DNA of 64,000 nucleotides from assembly GCF_002741015.1 (NCBI RefSeq), contig NZ_CP016618.1:620001-684000 (forward strand). Direction: 5' to 3'. The DNA comes from Microvirga ossetica. GTDB lineage: Bacteria; Pseudomonadota; Alphaproteobacteria; Rhizobiales; Beijerinckiaceae. The notes beneath the pieces are model-generated. The model was given only the letters and a program-made list of their open reading frames with translations. It had not been told where the DNA came from and made no database searches. This document shows positions 56,827-64,000 of the stretch, piece by piece. The translations under genes were made by a program, and so were the position numbers. The first letter of the stretch is position 1, and each line of letters starts with the position of its first letter.

Positions 56827-57864
56827 TCAGGCGGTCGCCGTGGCACTCTCCCTGGTCCAGCGGAACTCGGTGCCGTCGCTCCAGAGGCGGTGCATGATCA
56901 CAGCCAAGCGACGCGCCAGAGCCACGATGGCCTTTTGCAGGCCGCGCCGTCGGGCCACATTCACGGCCCAGGCCTTCAGCCAGGACCATTTCTGCACCCG
57001 GGTCAGCAGCACCTGAGCTGCCTCATAGAGTAGCGCTCGCATCATGGCGTCGCCGCACAGAGAGACGCGTCCGATCCGATTGCTCTCGCCGGACTGGTTG
57101 AGAACCGGCGTGAGCCCCAGAGCGGGGCCGACTGCCTTGGAAGTCTTGAACCGCGCCGGAATGTCGATCGTGGCGCTGAAGGCCAGCGATACCACAGGAC
57201 CGACACCGGGGATGGTCATCAGGCGCCGGCAGACGTCATCGTCCCGGACGGTCACCAACACTTTGCGATGCAGGATGGCGAAGCGCTCCCGCAGGCTCTG
57301 ACGGGCTTCGAGGAGGCAAGCCATGATCTCGGCCAGCTCCGGTAGTCCCGCCACGAGCTCCCGGATCCGGTCCTCGAACCTGACCTTGCCAATGATCCCG
57401 ACCTTGAGCCCAAAGTTGCGCAGCAGACCGCGGATGTCGTTCTCGATGGCAATGGCTTTTTCCTGCAATAACTTGCGAGCTGTCAGCAGGGCGCGTCTGT
57501 TCTGGCTGGTGAGCGTCGTCACATGAACGGGCCGGAACAGGTTGACACGCATCATCTGAGCGATGCCGCGCGCACCGTTGCGGTCGGTCTTGTTCACCTG
57601 CGCCTTCAGGAACGCCTTGGTGTGACGCGTCTCAATGCAAATGACCGGCAGCCCGGCCATGGCCAGCCCGCTGTAGAGCCATTGGGACAGCGGACCGGCT
57701 TCGAGCCCGACCCGCTCGAGCCGCCAGGCTGGATCCCGGAGCAGCTGCGCCAGGTCGTCTGGATGGCTGGTCACCTTCAGTTCGCGACAGACCTTGCCCG
57801 TCTCGTCCAGAATGCACAAAGAAGTCTCTTTGACCGAGACGTCGAGGCCGGCATAATGCTTCAT
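56827..57864 (-). CDS. IS110-family transposase, second type
   Basis: A 345-residue DEDD transposase. The N-terminal Asp is in MKHYAGLDVSVKET, with EAGPLSQWLY, NKTDRNGARGIAQMM and the C-terminal LMTIPGVGPVVSLAF following. It is unlike the IS1111-type protein at 29955-30980. The ATG at 57864 fits family starts; an in-frame extension to 57939 is probably not translated. Intact frame. Confidence 0.92.
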   Translation of the reverse strand: MKHYAGLDVSVKETSLCILDETGKVCRELKVTSHPDDLAQLLRDPAWRLERVGLEAGPLSQWLYSGLAMAGLPVICIETRHTKAFLKAQVNKTDRNGARGIAQMMRVNLFRPVHVTTLTSQNRRALLTARKLLQEKAIAIENDIRGLLRNFGLKVGIIGKVRFEDRIRELVAGLPELAEIMACLLEARQSLRERFAILHRKVLVTVRDDDVCRRLMTIPGVGPVVSLAFSATIDIPARFKTSKAVGPALGLTPVLNQSGESNRIGRVSLCGDAMMRALLYEAAQVLLTRVQKWSWLKAWAVNVARRRGLQKAIVALARRLAVIMHRLWSDGTEFRWTRESATATA

Positions 57865-58120
57865 GCTGCGCTTCTCCCACCGATGCTTGTGGCTGGTCCT
57901 ACCCAGACCACGTTGTACCATCAGCCTGAAGCGCAGCACCTCCCGACAGTCCGGCGGGGTGTGGCGCGAAGCCGATTACCCCATCTGTCGCAACCTCGAA
58001 GTATAGGCATTTTTCGGCGTCATTTTGCGTGATAACAGCGACGCTAAGCCATTGCTTCTACAGCATCCGGCCAGCGTGGACCGGCTAGTATTGACAAGTA
58101 AAATGCGAATTTGCGACCTG

Positions 58121-58497
58121 TGTGGACGCCCGGTAAAACGCAAGACGAATCTTCAGGTTTGATGCAGCGCGTGGTCAGGGCTGACGTGTGCGGCCTCTAC
58201 TTCGGCCGTTCATACGCCGCGGGCCCGGATGGGAGTTCGCGGATCAGGTCCAATTCGGAGCCATGCGAAGGCGCTCGTCACAAAGCTGGTTTTTCTGATC
58301 CCGTCTCGGTGACCGTTGCGCCATCTCTCTCCTGTGATCTTCTCACGCCTCAACAGCCCCATAGCCGCGAGGGCTTACCCCGCCGCGGCCGGAGCCTAAC
58401 AGATTCCACCTCTTGCCGTCGGACCCAGACGAACCAGGCTATCTTGTTGGCCAGCGCTACCCGCACCGGCATCGGCGGTTTATGCGCGACTATGCGG
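58121..58497 (-). repeat. IS1111 end remnant with transposase C-terminal fragment
   Basis: Aligns with 29697 to about 30074, the transposase-distal end of the IS1111-type element, including AACGCAAGACGAATCTTC and CTGGTTTTTCTGATCCCGTC. The transposase tail is degenerate with frameshifts. Confidence 0.8.
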
Positions 58498-58937
58498 GTG
58501 TCACTGAGCATTTTGGCCTGAGACAGCAGATTCAATGATTTAAGTGGCTTAATTGTTGGGCCGAGATAAAGGCTCAAGCATTTAATGTGAGATTTTCGTT
58601 GGCGTTGAGCATTTAACGTAAGATCGCAGCGCGAACGTTGCTTGCATTTGGAGTGGGCATGAGCGCCGTCCGCAAACGTGCTTCGGTAGTCGCAAGTGTT
58701 TCTCTAACGAACGGGGCAGGGGAGGGGTGTTCCTGAACGTATCTCACATTAACAGTTAACCTGAGCCTCCGAGATCACGGAGTTTCACGCCAAGATGTCT
58801 GCTCCTGCTCCAAAAGCTGGACTCTCACTTCAGGATGTTCAGCGACACCCGGGTTGATGAGAGCGTCTGTCCCGGATGCAGATGCTGCAATGGCCGACAA
58901 CGCGGTTCACAGCACTCTGGAGGTAGGCGAGGACAGT
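58498..58937. other. Non-coding stretch with short direct and inverted repeats
   Basis: No gene seen. AGCATTTAATGTGAGAT near 58577 and AGCATTTAACGTAAGAT near 58609 are direct repeats, and TATCTCACATTAA near 58739 is the inverse. It may be the end of a transposon. Confidence 0.4.
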
Positions 58938-59771
58938 TCACACATGTGCGATGGCAGGCTTTTCGACGATGTAGAAAAATCGCGATAGCCGGCTGCTGGA
59001 TGCCAGCTCAGCCGTCACCGCGAGGAAGTTCTGGCGTTGCGAAAACCATTCTAAGCCCTCTGTCTTTGCTAACTCGGAGGAGCGCCTTTCCCGCGCCACA
59101 TGCAACCGGGTTGCAAGATCCGCGGTGGCTCGAGTCCGATCGTCACAGCGTTGCAGGACGAGACCGGCCGCCGCCACTGCGGTTTCATTTAATCCCGGTG
59201 GCACAAGCAGAAAGCCCCCTTGTGATGCTCGAATCTCAAATTCGTCCTTTGAGATAGCTCCGGTCAGAACGGCGGCATCGGTGAAGAGCAATAGGCCTCC
59301 AGGCCGCAGCAATCGCGACCAATCGGCTAGGATTGCGAACCGATCCCCAAGATGAAGCACTGCATCAATGCAGACTACGACATCAAACGCGTCATTCTCG
59401 AAGGGCAGCGCGTTCCGACAGTCGAGCGTGAGAAAGCGGGCTTTTTCAGAGAAGCCGCGCTCTGATGCGAGACGCTGGGCTTGTGCAATGGCGGAGGCTT
59501 CGATGTCAATGCCGGTCAGTGTGCAGCCGGTCGAGGCGACAAGCGCGAGCGAGGGCCCGCCGGATCCGCAGGCGACATCGAGGACGTGGCAGGGGCTGGA
59601 ACGACTGCACAGCTCAGCGATTTGGGCCTGTTCGTCAAGGGTCCGCCACCCCAGTTGACCTAGGTCCTCTCCATAGACCTCGCGCCGGATCTCGGCCGAG
59701 ATATCGCTTCCAAAGCGTGTGTACTGCTGGGGGTAAAACTCATATTGCCGATCGGCCCGATCCTCGGTCAT
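58938..59771 (-). CDS. Class I SAM-dependent methyltransferase
   Basis: A 277-residue methyltransferase. Motif I is VLDVACGSGGPSLALV with the acidic loop GIDIEASAI, motif II/III includes ALPFENDAFDVVVCIDAVLH, and LLRPGGLLLFTDAA follows. The N-terminal part (YEFYPQQYTRFG) resembles small-molecule methyltransferases. The substrate is unknown. Its 5' end overlaps by four bases a dead ABC ATPase frame. Confidence 0.85.
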   Translation of the reverse strand: MTEDRADRQYEFYPQQYTRFGSDISAEIRREVYGEDLGQLGWRTLDEQAQIAELCSRSSPCHVLDVACGSGGPSLALVASTGCTLTGIDIEASAIAQAQRLASERGFSEKARFLTLDCRNALPFENDAFDVVVCIDAVLHLGDRFAILADWSRLLRPGGLLLFTDAAVLTGAISKDEFEIRASQGGFLLVPPGLNETAVAAAGLVLQRCDDRTRATADLATRLHVARERRSSELAKTEGLEWFSQRQNFLAVTAELASSSRLSRFFYIVEKPAIAHV

Positions 59772-60133
59772 GGTGATCGTCCCTCGCAGGAACCTGGATC
59801 AAGCAGACACGATACGCCGAGCTTCATGATCGCACTACGGAAGAGTTCGACTGGTGTTTGATCTTTAGTCAGGCAGCTCCTTATCACTGATACGATGCGG
59901 GCGTGGCGATATTGGTCGACGCAAGGGATTGCACGGAGCCAGATCTCACCGCTGTCGGCATCGTCGAGGCCGGCAACCAGATGCAAGAGGGTGCTGTTTC
60001 CGCTCCCGGATTGGCCCATCAGGGCCACGCTGGACCCGGGTTCAAGCGTCAGGTTGACTCCCTTGAGCACCGTCAGCAGCCCCTGAGGTGTGCGAGAGCT
60101 CTTCCTGAGATCGAAGATCTTAAGCAAGGGCAT
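59768..60133 (-). pseudogene. LolD-like ABC ATPase fragment with mutated Walker A
   Basis: Reads PLLKIFDLRKS then GVNLTLEPGSSVALMGQSG, with the P-loop as GQSGSGNST, the essential Lys being replaced by Asn. Similarity ends after DDADSGEIWL near residue 67; signature and Walker B are absent. The rest of the open frame is unrelated sequence. The fragment may have come from a macrolide/lipoprotein exporter. Confidence 0.75.
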
Positions 60134-60316
60134 GGCAGGTTCTGTCGCATCTAACAGATCTAAGCCGACGACCGAAAACGGACAGGGATTTACCCTAAGC
60201 GGACTGATCGAGATTATCCTCCTGCGCGAAATCCGTGGCTGAGGTGCGGAGCGGTCGGAACCCGTCCTGCATAAGTGAGGGACTTGCCTGTCGTCCTGCT
60301 GTAGGTTGTGTTGCCC

Positions 60317-62776
60317 CTACGTGGCTCCTGGGGCATCAGAGCCTGACAAAGTCTCTTTGAGAGTTCGAGGTGTTTCGGTCATGAGCGTCAGTGCCGCAAC
60401 AGCATAGAGCGCGAGGGCCAAACAGACGACGAGAGTTAGACCGATATGCATCGCAAGGATACTCGCAAGGACAGCCCCGACCACTGAGGCACAGCCATTG
60501 ATGCCCCAAGCCCATGGCACCAGGTCAGGGGCCTCTGCGGATATCCGCTCCAAGCCAAGTGGGAACGGGAGACCCATCGCGAAGCCCAGTGGTGCGATCA
60601 AGACAAGGGCTATTGCTGTTTTGAGTGGAGCGGGCAAGCTGACAAGGCTCGGCAGCAGAACAGGCAATCCAATCAGATAGATCCCGGCGAACGCGATGAT
60701 GCCTACCACAGCAATCACAATGACCGCCTGTCTTCGCGAAGCGAGGGGTGCCGCGATGCCACTCCCAAGACCAGCGAAGACCAGGAAGGCCGCCAACACC
60801 ACTGCTATCGCCGCTAGGGGATGACCAAGGAACAATGTAAAGCGCTGGATGAAGCTGATTTCGATAAACATGAACCCAAAGCCAAGAGCCGAAAAGTAAA
60901 GCACGACCTGCCACCGTGCCACGGCTCCAGGCTTGCGATTCGAGTGTTTGGCGCGCAACACCGCCAGCGGCAACAGGATGAGGACCAAGCTCGCGATCGC
61001 TGATTGCAGGAGTGTGGCGAGCAAGACCAAATACCCCGCATCCACTTGGGTCAGCCCACCTTGCGCGCGTTGGGCCAAAAGCTCGGGCAGCAATGCCCAT
61101 TTGAACGAGCGGAAAAAGTAGGGCCGGTCATCGGTTGCCGGCACGATGTAGAACCTGTAGTCGTTCAGAAAACGCTCCCGTGCCGGGCCAAGCACCGCCA
61201 CGGCGGCGCGGTACAGGTAGGGTTCGGCCACTTGGTTGAAGCGGTTCGCCTCTGCCTCGGCCATACCCGGATACCAAGCCACGTCGAAGGAACGGGCTAC
61301 GGCGAAAGCTCGGATCGCGGCAATATCGGCGGCATTGAAGGGCCCATTCTTCATCAAGAGTGTTGCCGTGTTCCAGCTATGGATCATCGCCAGCTGAGCG
61401 CCGGGGGATGAGACACCCCTTTGCTCGAGAGCCACAGCGGCGGTGGCGAACAGTTTTATGGCATCGCGGGGCGGCGCGAGCAGCCAGCGCGTGATGGCCA
61501 GCAGCCCGCCAGGGGCGAGATGCCCGTAATAAGCCTGAAGCGCCTCCACCGTGTAGAGTGGACTTTCCCCAAGAGCCTGAACACCTGCCGCCGCCGCCGT
61601 GAAGGAATCGAGAAGTGCCAGCTGGATCAAATCCCAACGCTGCCTGCTCGCCTCCACGAAGCTGCGTGCCTCGGCGATGTGCACCGTGACACCCTCGCGC
61701 TGATAGATCCCTCCGGCGAAAGCCGAGAATGGCCCACGCACCAGGTCGACCAGATCTGGGTTGAGCTCAAGCGCGTCGATGCGTGCTGCGTCATGGTACA
61801 GAGCATTCAGCACGTCGGCGCCCCCTCCCGCTCCCAGGATGAGCGTGCGTGGCGCCTTGAGGAGGTGGTACGGGAGCGCTGTGGTCTGCTGATCGAGAAA
61901 TTCGAGCGCACTCTTGTCCCCCGTAGAGCGGGTGATGAACGTCGGCGCTTCGGCATCCGTGAAGACACCCAACTGCATGGGCGGCTCCGACATGGCGCTG
62001 AGGCTGAGCCCGGGAGCATAGCGAAATGGAACAACCGGGCTCTCGACCACTGTCAGCAGCCCCAGTGGATTAGACCGCTGTGCCAGGACACGGGCATCCG
62101 GTGCTGTCAAGGCTACGCTCAAGCCCTTGTACGGTGATGGCTGTAGCTGCAGCCACGAAGACGGCCAAGCGACCGTTGAGATCACCGCAAGAGCAGCCAA
62201 CGCGGCAGCCGAACGGCGAGCGCCACTGTCCAAAGCGGCAAGTGTCGCCGCAACGAAGCCCAGGCCGCCAATGATCCGCAGGCATTCCTGCGGCGGGAGC
62301 ACGTACAGCAGGGCGACAGTCAGCAGCGCACCGGCACCGGCGCCGAGCAGGTCCGCGCGGTAGATCGTGGCAATCCGATCGCTGTAGTGAATGAAAGCCA
62401 GCCCAATCGCGGCACCGGAGGCAAAAAAGGGCAGAGCCAGCAACAGGTAAATCCGCGCCAGATGAAGCTGCTGGTGGACATCCCAGATCACCTCGAGCGG
62501 ATTGAACGGCACCCGCTGTGCGAGTGCAAAGCCTCCGACAGTGGAGATCGCGAACAGCACGGCGCAGCCGGTGAAGCCGAAGCCAAAGGATGATGAGGTG
62601 CGCGCTCCTCGCGCGAAGGCCAGGGCCGTGCCGCTGGCGCCAATCCCGAGCAGCGCCACGCTGATCATCATGTAGGCGAAATGGTGCCAGAGCAGGATTG
62701 AGAACAGGCGCGCCAGCAGGATCTCGTATGCGAGGGCAGCGCCTGCGAGAATGCCGATGGCAATCAAGAGTGCCAT
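60317..62776 (-). CDS. Membrane-embedded spermidine synthase-like protein
   Basis: An 819-residue protein with about six membrane helices in residues 1-200, a spermidine-synthase-like SAM fold (TLILGAGGGADVLNAL near 314, IDALELNPDLVDLV after it) and further helices after 590. The standard polyamine-synthase active site is not obvious, so aminopropyl transfer is not assured. Related multi-pass proteins are widespread and little studied. It starts five bases after the isoaspartyl methyltransferase stop, so the two form an operon. Confidence 0.8.
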   Translation of the reverse strand: MALLIAIGILAGAALAYEILLARLFSILLWHHFAYMMISVALLGIGASGTALAFARGARTSSSFGFGFTGCAVLFAISTVGGFALAQRVPFNPLEVIWDVHQQLHLARIYLLLALPFFASGAAIGLAFIHYSDRIATIYRADLLGAGAGALLTVALLYVLPPQECLRIIGGLGFVAATLAALDSGARRSAAALAALAVISTVAWPSSWLQLQPSPYKGLSVALTAPDARVLAQRSNPLGLLTVVESPVVPFRYAPGLSLSAMSEPPMQLGVFTDAEAPTFITRSTGDKSALEFLDQQTTALPYHLLKAPRTLILGAGGGADVLNALYHDAARIDALELNPDLVDLVRGPFSAFAGGIYQREGVTVHIAEARSFVEASRQRWDLIQLALLDSFTAAAAGVQALGESPLYTVEALQAYYGHLAPGGLLAITRWLLAPPRDAIKLFATAAVALEQRGVSSPGAQLAMIHSWNTATLLMKNGPFNAADIAAIRAFAVARSFDVAWYPGMAEAEANRFNQVAEPYLYRAAVAVLGPARERFLNDYRFYIVPATDDRPYFFRSFKWALLPELLAQRAQGGLTQVDAGYLVLLATLLQSAIASLVLILLPLAVLRAKHSNRKPGAVARWQVVLYFSALGFGFMFIEISFIQRFTLFLGHPLAAIAVVLAAFLVFAGLGSGIAAPLASRRQAVIVIAVVGIIAFAGIYLIGLPVLLPSLVSLPAPLKTAIALVLIAPLGFAMGLPFPLGLERISAEAPDLVPWAWGINGCASVVGAVLASILAMHIGLTLVVCLALALYAVAALTLMTETPRTLKETLSGSDAPGAT

Positions 62777-62780
62777 GGCC

Positions 62781-63509
62781 CTAGCGATTACCGCCAGTCA
62801 GCGGGACGAACTGGACGGGCACGAGTGTGCGAGTATGCACTTGCTCCCGGGTGTCTTTCTCAACCAGCATCAGGTTCTGAGCCATGAAGGGTGGCCCGAC
62901 CGGAATGACCATGCGGCCCCCCGGCTTGAGTTGCCTGACGAGCGGCGGTGGAATATGGCTTGCGGCTGCGGTCACAATGATTGCATCGAAGGGGCTGTGT
63001 TCGGGCCAGCCATGATAGCCGTCGCCGTGCCGCACCGTCACATTGCCGTAGCCCAGCGTAGCCAATCGTTCCGTTGCCCGCTTGGCCAGCGCCTCCACGA
63101 TCTCGATCGAGTAGACGCGGCTGACCAGCGGCGACAGCACTGCAGCCTGATAGCCGGAGCCGGTCCCGACCTCGAGAACAACATCGTCCTTGTCCGACCT
63201 CACAAGGCCGGTCATGAGGGCAACGATGTAAGGCTGTGAGATTGTCTGGCCATAGCCGATCGGCAGGGGCCGGTTGTCATAGGCGGCAGCTCGGACCTCT
63301 GCGGGCACGAACTCGTGCCGTGGCACCTGCCGCATGATAGCCAGGACGGATGGAGTGAGGCCGCCGGTACCCAGGGCAGCGGCGAGACGGGTGGCGAACC
63401 CCTCGATTGTATCGACCATTTTTTGCCGCGCTATCCTATAATCCGGCTCCGCGGCTGCGGCGGTCAACAGCGGCAGAGCTGTGGCGAGCAGGACCAGCGT
63501 GCGAGCCAT
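62781..63509 (-). CDS. pcm: Exported protein-L-isoaspartate O-methyltransferase
   Basis: A 242-residue PCMT that methylates isoaspartyl residues to start their repair. Motifs are clear: QTISQPYIVALMT, motif I VLEVGTGSGYQAAVLS, GYGNVTVRHGDGYHGW and LKPGGRMVIPVG. It begins with a signal peptide (MARTLVLLATALPLLTAAAA), so it acts in the periplasm, unlike the cytoplasmic E. coli enzyme. The start at 63509 was chosen for this signal; the open frame extends upstream into noncoding sequence. First gene of the operon. Confidence 0.9.
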   Translation of the reverse strand: MARTLVLLATALPLLTAAAAEPDYRIARQKMVDTIEGFATRLAAALGTGGLTPSVLAIMRQVPRHEFVPAEVRAAAYDNRPLPIGYGQTISQPYIVALMTGLVRSDKDDVVLEVGTGSGYQAAVLSPLVSRVYSIEIVEALAKRATERLATLGYGNVTVRHGDGYHGWPEHSPFDAIIVTAAASHIPPPLVRQLKPGGRMVIPVGPPFMAQNLMLVEKDTREQVHTRTLVPVQFVPLTGGNR

Positions 63510-63645
63510 GATCTGGGCCTTGACGGGTATCCTAAAACCAACCCTTCGCTCTCTCCGATGTTCCGGAACCGCTTGCTGCTTACCAGCTCTACTTGGGCTT
63601 GCTACTGGCCGATTTCCGGTCGGGATAGGCCATAGAGATCCAGGA

Positions 63646-63665
63646 CGCTTTGTTGCATGAATAGG
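63646..63665. repeat. Solo IS5-type terminus
   Basis: GCTTTGTTGCATGAATAGG resembles the terminal repeats of the second-type IS5 elements in this window. No transposase is attached. Confidence 0.4.
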
Positions 63666-63799
63666 CGATTTGGCGGCCAAGGCTGGATAGCATAGGAGGA
63701 ACATGCCCTCCTGATCTCGGACATTTGCTGTGCCGTTCTAGATCGACAGCACGGGGCAGGCAGGCCTATAATGAAATGGGGCTAAGATGGAGGCATGCC

Positions 63800-64000
63800 A
63801 TGAGGCTGTCTCTTGCTATTGCACTCTTCCTCGCTGCCCCTCTTGGCGCGGATGTTGTTCCACAAGCAACGTCGGATGAGAACGACGAACCCAATAAGAT
63901 CGTCCAGATGGTCACTGTCTCCGGTGAATGCTCCAGGCTGGTTCATGCCGGGCTTGCGATGGATGGCTGCAAGCCCATCCTGGTGAACATGAACTACAGC
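63800..64000 (+). CDS. Exported hypothetical protein, cut by right window edge
   Basis: GGAGG precedes the ATG by eight bases. The first 20 residues (MRLSLAIALFLAAPLGADVV) form a signal peptide. The visible 67 codons include SGECSRLVHAGLAMDGCKP with two Cys. No family can be named from this part; the 3' end is outside the window. Confidence 0.6.
   Translation, partial: MRLSLAIALFLAAPLGADVVPQATSDENDEPNKIVQMVTVSGECSRLVHAGLAMDGCKPILVNMNYS

Noticed and set aside
1..64000. CRISPR arrays, rRNA or tRNA genes
   Set aside because: No regularly spaced repeats and no rRNA or complete cloverleaf pattern noticed on either strand.

Overview
The window looks like accessory, IS-rich DNA from an alphaproteobacterium of the Rhizobiales, most likely a Methylobacteriaceae-type organism such as Microvirga or Methylobacterium. 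This is an inference from gene content: GapR, fused-type PntA with PntB, a NepR/EcfG-like sigma-factor remnant, DUF6894 and DUF1194 family remnants, a hemerythrin-phasin protein and an AttH-type ABC cassette. I see no rRNA, tRNA or CRISPR array.

Layout. (1) 1-12.2 kb is intact core-like metabolism: a leftward beta-oxidation operon (thiolase, FadN-type 3-hydroxyacyl-CoA dehydrogenase/enoyl-CoA hydratase, acyl-CoA dehydrogenase), a divergent TetR regulator, etfBA, pntAB and a metallo-beta-lactamase-fold hydrolase. (2) 12.2-19.8 kb holds small genes (gapR, a CxxC/HGG protein), an IS5 element with a TCA target duplication, a frameshifted HNH gene, a PAS-GAF-PAS-receiver-LuxR protein without a kinase domain, and a hemerythrin-phasin protein. 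(3) 19.8-25.2 kb is a pile of mobile DNA: a complete IS21 that cuts off an arabinofuranosidase-like gene, then an IS110 start interrupted by a group II intron that is itself cut by an IS630 element. (4) 25.3-29.2 kb is a periplasmic molybdenum aldehyde oxidase operon of the paoABC type. (5) 29.7-35.9 kb has an IS1111-type element, a soluble FtsK-like translocase, a CurA-type reductase and a truncated patatin. (6) 36.0-40.3 kb is an ABC transporter/AttH cassette that lies between a broken gene and an IS1111 remnant. (7) 40.5-58.5 kb is a decay zone with many pseudogenes (ECF sigma factor, recA 3' end, integrase, DUF1194, DUF6894, methionine gamma-lyase) and IS copies, plus apparently intact genes for an ion channel with a zinc ribbon, a GH1-like hydrolase and a sorbosone-dehydrogenase-like protein. 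(8) 58.9-64 kb holds a methyltransferase, a dead ABC ATPase, and an exported isoaspartyl methyltransferase next to a membrane-embedded spermidine-synthase-like protein.

How the genes work together. The fad operon makes FADH2 and NADH. EtfAB passes electrons from the acyl-CoA dehydrogenase to the respiratory chain, PntAB converts NADH to NADPH, and the divergent TetR protein is the obvious candidate regulator. Elsewhere the main theme is repeated IS insertion. IS5, IS6, IS21, IS110/IS1111, IS630 and group II intron sequences sit at the break points of many truncated genes, and several other genes are inactivated by single-base indels. Whether those indels are biological or sequencing errors cannot be decided from the sequence alone.
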